Translations under genes and position numbers: made by a program
Shown: positions 58,701 to 64,000 of the stretch, one piece after another
Layout of the letters: the number at the start of each line of letters is the position of its first letter
Numbering within the stretch: position 1 is the first letter of the stretch
Notes under the pieces: model-generated
The model's input: the letters and a program-made list of their open reading frames with translations, nothing else
What the model was told of the DNA's origin: nothing
The model's database searches: none
Origin: Pseudopithomyces maydicus
Taxonomy: Eukaryota; Ascomycota; Dothideomycetes; Pleosporales; Didymosphaeriaceae
Reading direction: 5' to 3'
Length of the DNA: 64,000 nt
Assembly: GCA_026873275.1 (NCBI GenBank)
Contig: JANTUC010000017.1
Span: forward strand, 1 to 64,000

Positions 58701-59552
58701 GACGTCTGCGCTGCCGAAATCAAACTTGGCTTCAGTGGCCGGGTCGGAAACAAGGGTGCTTTGGTCGTGCGTTTCCTCATCGATGATTCGTCTCTCTGCT
58801 TCATCAACTGTCATCTGGCAGCCGGGCAGTCGCACACGCAAAACCGGAACAACGACGCGGCCACCATCATGGAAGCGGCACCGTTACCCCGGAATCGCTC
58901 TCCCGCTAACTGCGCGAACTTCTTCGTCGGCGGCGGAGACGGCTCCATGATTCTGGACCACGAAATCTGTATCCTCAACGGCGATTTGAACTACCGCATC
59001 GACTCAATGACACGCGACTCTGTCATCTCCGCAGTCAAGCAGGGTAATCTCCCCAAACTCCTCGAACGCGACCAGCTGCTTCTCTCGCGGAAACGAAACC
59101 CGGGGCTGCGGTTGCGCGTCTTCAACGAGGCGCCCATCACGTTTGCGCCCACGTACAAGTACGACGTCGGAACAGATACGTATGACACGTCGGAGAAGAA
59201 ACGGTCCCCCGCGTGGTGCGACAGGGTGCTGTATCGCGGCCTGGGGAAGATCAAACAGACGGAGTACAGGAGGCATGACTGCGTCAAGGTCTCGGATCAT
59301 AGGCCGGTGAGCGCCCGGTTCAAGCTGAGGGTCAAGACGATCAATACGAAGCTCCAGGGTGCGGTTGCCGATAAGGTGGAGGTGGAGTTTGAGGCGGTCA
59401 AGAGGAGGATAGCGGGGGATATCAAGTGAGTGATCCAATCGCAGTCGGTTTCCGTGACAGCATACTAACGACCGTGTGGCAGGCTCGACTATCTAGTCAA
59501 TGTATTTGGCCTGAAGACGCAAGAGGCACAGAAGCTGCTAGCTGGAACGTAG
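55744..59552 (+). CDS. WD40-inositol polyphosphate 5-phosphatase, frameshift near 5' end
   Basis: Exons 55744-55788, 55886-58225, 58276-59425 and 59483-59552 sum to 3605 nt, one short of 1202 codons. The phase changes once, around the two four-C runs at 56101-56112; one extra C keeps both sides protein-like (LLDTSANSP, then LALERPEIAADVHGSLLAA). Layout: Pro/Ser-rich N-terminus to about residue 480; beta-propeller at about 490-800 (KLFAVCGEYICTTGYVTKVW, LWLGMNTGEMHEID, DNVLRIWDG); 5-phosphatase at about 815-1185 with MTWNAGA, FGFQELVDL, NKGALVV, FINCHLAAGQ, NGDLNYRID, PAWCDRVLY and DHRPVSARF; short helical tail. It should remove the 5-phosphate from inositol phosphates or phosphoinositides; the propeller probably targets it. 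Similar WD40-phosphatase proteins occur in plants. Confidence 0.92.
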
Positions 59553-60060
59553 GAGTGTGACCGGTGTTAATCCCGATACCACGTTCTTATTTTCGATCGA
59601 GCTTACAGTAAATGCACCGTTGTATGAGAGCGAAGCTGGAATAGTTCAGCCCAGCGTACGTAGGTTTCACACCCGCCATATGTATCCAATGGCATCGCAG
59701 AGTAGCCCGGCGCCAATGACACGGGAAAAAATAAAATACGCATCCTAGAATGCGATATGCGCGGATCATCGATAATTGCTAGTTCACGGTAGTCCTCCCT
59801 CTCCTCCACGCGTGCATCATGTGCTAGCGCGTAGGGTCATGGTGACGTCAACCACGCGTACCTCTCCAGCATCCCAAACAGCACAAAGCAGTACATAAAT
59901 TAGAAAACGAACGATCAAGTCCCCAGCCTTTTTTCTCTTTCCCTCTGCTTGCTTGCATCCATCACATACGCCTTGTCTTGGCTGATCGATCTCAATTGCA
60001 TCGAATCAACAACCCACTCCATACACTACTTTCCGAAGAATCTATATATATAAAGTGCAT
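59553..60060. other. intergenic, nothing recognised
   Basis: About 500 bp. A pyrimidine-rich stretch (CCTTTTTTCTCTTTCCCTC) and a TATATATATAAA element lie shortly before the next start, as in many fungal promoters. Confidence 0.5.
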
Positions 60061-61016
60061 ATGCCCACCCCAACCCTCGCCCTCCGCCGCCTCCCACTAA
60101 CCACCGCCGCCCCAGCCCTGACCCGCGCCCGCCTCCTCACCGCGCACCTCACGCGCCCGACGCTCTCCCCCTCAGCATCCATATCGTCTTCGCCAGCGCT
60201 CCGCACCATGGACAAGAACCAGGCACGCGGGGAGTCGACGACGGGGCTCAGCGAGTGGAAGCAGCGGCCGCCGTACCGGATCCACGAGAAGAACGAGGAC
60301 TTTGAGGTGAAATACGAGGCGAATTGCCACTGTGGGAGGGTGAAGTACCAGTTGAGTAGGAGGGAGCCGTTGGATAGTAAACTCTGTCATTGTACGACGT
60401 GTCAGACGCAGCATGGTGAGTGGATCCTCTCTTTCTTCGGGTTGGTTGTGTGTCTTTGTCATTGGGTTATTGTGAGGACCGAGATGCGATATTGCGACAC
60501 GGGCGAATGGTGGACCGGCCAACCCGACGGATCTGCCATACTTCCTTACCTTCTTCCGTCCCACCAGTTCTTCCACAGCTAACCTCCCTCCCTCCCCCAG
60601 CCGCCCCCTTCCAATGGGCCGCCATCTTCCACAAAACCGACATCAACTTCACCAACGGCCACCACGACCTCGAATGGTACGACCCGACGGACAAATCCAT
60701 CGAGCACAAGCTCCCCTGCAAAGTGCGCTGCTCCTACTGCCACTCGCCCATCATGGACGAAGGCCGCAACATGATACTGCTGTTCCCGTCGCTCATACAC
60801 CTGAAGACGGACGAGCACCGGGCCTTCTTCAAGCCCCGCTGTCACATGTTTTATGGGCAGCGGGTGATGGATATTCCGGATGGGCTGCCCAAGTGGAGCG
60901 GGCTGAGTGAGGATAGCGAGTTGATTGAGGATAGTCCGCCGGAGAAGGTGCGGGAGTGGGAGAGGAAGAGGGAGGAGGAGAGGAAGGAGAGGTTTGAGAA
61001 GGGGGAGAATGAGTAG
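60061..61016 (+). CDS. GFA/CENP-V domain protein, possibly mitochondrial
   Basis: Exons 60061-60415 and 60601-61016 (185-bp intron) give 256 residues. The zinc-binding GFA fold is shown by EANCHCGRVKYQL, LCHCTTCQTQHAAPFQWAAI and VRCSYCHSPIMDEG, with the expected Cys spacing. The first about 50 residues are Arg/Thr/Ser/Ala-rich (MPTPTLALRRLPLTTAAP) and could be a mitochondrial presequence; a shorter product could start at Met-50 (MDKNQARGES). The C-terminus is a charged Glu/Arg helix. The family is named after a proposed glutathione-dependent formaldehyde-activating enzyme, but the activity of most fungal members is unknown. Confidence 0.85.
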
Positions 61017-61762
61017 GGTGGTGGGTGGATCGTTAAAATAAATGTCGTACTTGAGAGGCCATTAAGGTACTCCAATCGAGAGCGTTGACGTCATTTCTTC
61101 GCTGTGTGCATCATATGGTTGCTATGGCTATGAATCCATGAAGTCCATCACGACCTGAAAAACGTTTCTGAGAATTCGCTGCGTAATTTTGGTGCGTGGA
61201 ACGAGGTAGATTGTGTGTATGCGAACATGTTGCGATTGGTGATGTGTCAATGAAATAAACCACTTAGCGCGCGCTCTTCACGTCGCGTGAATGTTTTTGT
61301 GAATACTCAACGTACGGACATGGCAGGTATGCCTGTGCACAAGCGAACGAGGACCTTGCCGATGCGCCGATTTCAATCGTTCAAGGATCCGATATTGAAT
61401 GGATATTGAATTACGTTGTTCAATCCTCCCAGATATACTGTTCGTCATTGAAATGGTGAGTGAAGAGTTCACAAACGGGGACAAAGCCCCCAGTGCTCTC
61501 TTAAATCACGCGCAGATAGCTCCGGCAATTTCGCTTCTTCACATTTTGTCGCCCATAATCTTCCCACTAGCCTCATTCAATATATATACTGGTTTCCTTG
61601 ATCTCCTACTTTGTTTATATCTTCCTTCCATCAATTCAACACTGATTCAAGTCTACATCAGTGCTTACCCGCCACCTACCTCTCTCTCTATTGGATTCCT
61701 AATCTCAATCTACCACAATTCCACTCCCAATCCAAACCCAAATCCAGATCCCAACACCAACA
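61017..61762. other. intergenic, nothing recognised
   Basis: About 750 bp with a TATATATA stretch near 61,580. A long frame starting at 61399 runs into the next candidate gene, but its first part has no protein character. Confidence 0.45.
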
Positions 61763-62234
61763 ATGTCCACCCCACCCGCTCCAGCCAACCCTCCTGCCTC
61801 CCACCCCCCAACCCCACCCCTATCATCCTCCCCTCCTACACCACTATCCTCCCCCCTGTACCTCTAACCACCACTCCCCTCACCGCCATCCCTTCTACCC
61901 TCCGCACAACCTCCACCACCCTCTCCACCCTGTCATCCACCCTGCACGCCACGGCCTCAACCCTCGACTCGGAGCTCCAGCGTCTCGCCGAGGAGAAACT
62001 GCTTTGAAAAAGCAGCTCTCGAACACGCTCGCTTTGCTGCAGGAAGAAAGAGATAAAAGGGTGGGAGGCGTTGGAGGTGTGGAGGTCGATGTTTGTGTTG
62101 GGGTGAGGGCGGGAGGGGGCGCGAAGGGGAATGGGGGGATGGTGTGGAGGAGGGTGGGGTGTGGGTGTTCGGGAGGGGAGGGAGGATCGTCGAGGAGGTG
62201 GGAGAGGGGAGTGCGACGGGAGGGGTGGCGGTAG
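61763..62234 (+). CDS. possible Pro/Thr-rich coiled-coil protein, multiple frameshifts
   Basis: ATG at 61763 starts a Pro/Ser/Thr-rich frame (MSTPPAPANPPASHP). It stops soon, but coding character continues in the next phase after the six-C run at 61851-61856 (PSTLRTTSTTLSTLSSTLHA, LDSELQRLAEEK). It continues again in the third phase after AAA at 61996-61998 (LKKQLSNTLALLQEERDKR). Adding one base at each site gives a single frame whose middle is a plausible coiled coil. Two corrections are needed and the flanks are low complexity, so this is a weak call. Confidence 0.3.
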
Positions 62235-63022
62235 GAGGGAGTATTGCTGCGGGGCTGGGGGGTTCTGCGGTGGTGAGGGGGAGTCAGGGGGGAGTGCGGT
62301 GAGGAGTGCGAGTGGGGTGAAGAGTGCGGGATCGAAGAGGGTGGGGTCGAGGTTGAGTTCTTCGTTTGTTGGGTAGATGTAGGGAGGGAGTCTTTGATGC
62401 GGGCTCAAGGGTTGGAGTAAGGTGTCATGGTGGTGGTGGGTGGAAGAGATTGACGTTGTGGTGGTTGATGATTTGCCTTTGGGGTCATGCTAAGCTTCTT
62501 GGTGATTTGCATGGTGGTAGGTTTGGTTGAGCGTCACTGGATACGCTCATACGATGACTGCAGTCCTAGGTTATTGCTTCAGTGGATTGAAATTGAAATT
62601 ACCATGGTATCTTGTGTGCAGCTACTACCCGATTCACATTTCGTTATACGTGTAAATCCCCGCAGCACCTTCCTTCCATATCCTTGATGTCGCAGGTCTT
62701 CTCTGCTTTGAACAATGCTGTGGTACCTGGCGGACCAGAATACCTATGGGCGCCAGCGACGGAGGTATATCTTTCGAGACAAGTCGAAGGCGACCCTACT
62801 TATTCTGAATCTGGTTCTTATTGAGCGGATGGAGCCAGAACATCATGATCGGGGGTGACCCTCTTCACCGGTGAAGATGCGAATGTTATAAACTTGCCTG
62901 CAGCGACTGTTAGCTCATTTCCCAGTGCCGATTTTGAATACAGGCCACCAAAAGTCCGACACGCTATCTTTTTGGCGTTATAGATTATCTTGGGCTAAAA
63001 GTAAATTTACGAATTATAAAAC
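62235..63022. other. intergenic with GT/GGA-rich tract
   Basis: The left part continues a G-rich, low-complexity tract (GGAGGGGA types) into normal sequence. A 45-codon frame at 62687-62824 (MSQVFSALNNAVVPGGPEYL) is too short to call. No RNA gene was seen. Confidence 0.4.
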
Positions 63023-64000
63023 TTACTGATATCCCAACTCCTGTTTATGCTGATTGACCAAGTAACCTACAGGCTTCCCGTTTGGTGAACCCAACAGCGC
63101 CTGGCCATCTGCTTCGGAAACGGGAAAGTCGTCACCAGGCCAAACCGAATACTTGCTCTTCTTCTTGTTGGCTAGTGCCCGCTTTATGATGCCCAGCGTC
63201 TCCTTGTTTACGATCCACATCATGAAGATGTATTTTAGGTTACTAGGATTGGGATTTCCGGCGTTTGGATTGCTGCCAGATAGCCAGCCCGCCCATAGCA
63301 AGTCGGAAAGGCTCCGGAACTGCGGGAGATCTTCTGGTCTTATGCTCTGTCCATGTAACTCTCTGTAAGCAATTGATGGGCTGACGGCGACAGAAACCAT
63401 GATCGCCCCAGCTTTGTCTTGCACCCCGAATTTTGCTCGTGCTCCGGTGGCTGGGTGGTCGTGTCCATACGCGGTGTATTCTTGGTCTTTGATGGGAATT
63501 GGCTGGCCTTTCTCGTCCCTAAGATCTTTGACTCCATGGCCGTAGTGGTAGTTCCATATATCATGCCAAGGTTCGATGCCAATGGCGAGGTACTTCATAG
63601 CATCGAGCCAGCCCCGGCCGTAGTAGCTGTCGTATTTGGCGTCGTTGAAGCGCTGGTCAGCATTACGCCATCCCCAAATGTTGAACATCTGATTGTAAAT
63701 GTTGCCCTTCGTGAAGACGCTGTTCGCTGATTGTCGCGGAGGTTTGTACATGGCTCCAGCAGCGATATCTGACTTCCAGAAGGTTTGGTACATCTGAGCG
63801 CCCTTTCCTTGGGCCTTGCGCCATTGCTCGTCGGTAGCCATAGGAATTGGGTCCCAGCTTTCTCTTCGTCCAAAGCGGTGGTTAGACTTGGAGAACACAT
63901 GAGAGAAGTAGGAACTGTTGGGAGCTGCTCCGGTCGGCGGACGCAAGAGGCTCGAGGGAGCACCGAAGATAGGCTTGACAGAGTATGAAGTGGTACCAAT
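63023..64000 (-). CDS. orphan fungal protein, 5' end outside window
   Basis: A minus-strand frame stays open from 63023 through the window edge (at least 325 codons; the first listed Met at 63946 is not required to be the start). The sequence is tryptophan- and glycine-rich: WDPIPMATDEQWRKAQGKGA, NQMFNIWGWRNADQRF, YYGRGWLDAMKYLAIGI, WHDIWNYHYGHGVKDL. It has no signal or catalytic motif that I recognise and no obvious transmembrane helix. The stop TAA at 63023 overlaps a GTAAGT donor, so a further short exon is possible. The many W-G-Y motifs could form an aromatic-rich fold. Confidence 0.65.
   Translation of the reverse strand: MGTTSYSVKPIFGAPSSLLRPPTGAAPNSSYFSHVFSKSNHRFGRRESWDPIPMATDEQWRKAQGKGAQMYQTFWKSDIAAGAMYKPPRQSANSVFTKGNIYNQMFNIWGWRNADQRFNDAKYDSYYGRGWLDAMKYLAIGIEPWHDIWNYHYGHGVKDLRDEKGQPIPIKDQEYTAYGHDHPATGARAKFGVQDKAGAIMVSVAVSPSIAYRELHGQSIRPEDLPQFRSLSDLLWAGWLSGSNPNAGNPNPSNLKYIFMMWIVNKETLGIIKRALANKKKSKYSVWPGDDFPVSEADGQALLGSPNGKPVGYLVNQHKQELGYQ

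Noticed and set aside
1..64000. CRISPR array, tRNA or rRNA genes
   Set aside because: No regularly spaced repeats with unique spacers. No cloverleaf with a GGTTCGAATC-type T arm was noticed; one GGTTCGAATG at about 57,937 lies inside the 5-phosphatase coding sequence.

Overview
The window is the left end of a chromosome of a filamentous ascomycete (Pezizomycotina). It opens with 16 CCCTAA telomere repeats. These are followed by about 11 kb of very AT-rich, stop-riddled DNA that looks mutated by repeat-induced point mutation (RIP), and then about 53 kb of ordinary gene-rich DNA. Short introns of about 47-97 bp, fungal branch sites such as CTAAC and CTGAC, an AA9 polysaccharide monooxygenase and the RIP signature all fit Pezizomycotina. 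A Dothideomycete is plausible but not proven.

Region 1 (1-11.2 kb): two nested Ty3/gypsy retrotransposons on the minus strand plus a solo LTR. The inner element (1295-7231) has two 351-bp LTRs and a CTATT target duplication. It sits between the reverse transcriptase and RNase H segments of an older element, whose 3' part is cut off by the telomere. Region 2 (11.2-17.8 kb): accessory genes, namely a small secreted protein with eight cysteines, an AA9 monooxygenase and a frameshifted orphan gene. Region 3 (17.8-26.5 kb): SF3A3 and FAL1/eIF4A-III, divergent around a degenerate minisatellite, then a membrane protein with a Ser/Thr stalk and an amino-acid permease. Region 4 (26.5-37 kb): gene-poor, with two paralogous seven-helix membrane proteins, an ATP-grasp enzyme and a small secreted pro-peptide. 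Region 5 (37-47 kb): a large low-complexity protein, a single-pass membrane protein, an HSP70-like ATPase and a phytanoyl-CoA dioxygenase-type protein. Region 6 (47-64 kb): mostly conserved genes, namely methylenetetrahydrofolate reductase, an amidohydrolase, D-2-hydroxyglutarate dehydrogenase, proteasome alpha-4, a CHY zinc-finger protein, a WD40/inositol 5-phosphatase, a GFA-domain protein and an orphan gene that runs off the window.

Splicing was inferred by eye from GT..AG sites, branch points and protein continuity. At least six genes read correctly only if one base is added to a short homopolymer, always a deletion. One of them is the housekeeping methylenetetrahydrofolate reductase gene, so the most economical reading is systematic homopolymer under-calling in the assembly rather than six pseudogenes. 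No biosynthetic cluster, CRISPR array, tRNA or rRNA gene was seen.
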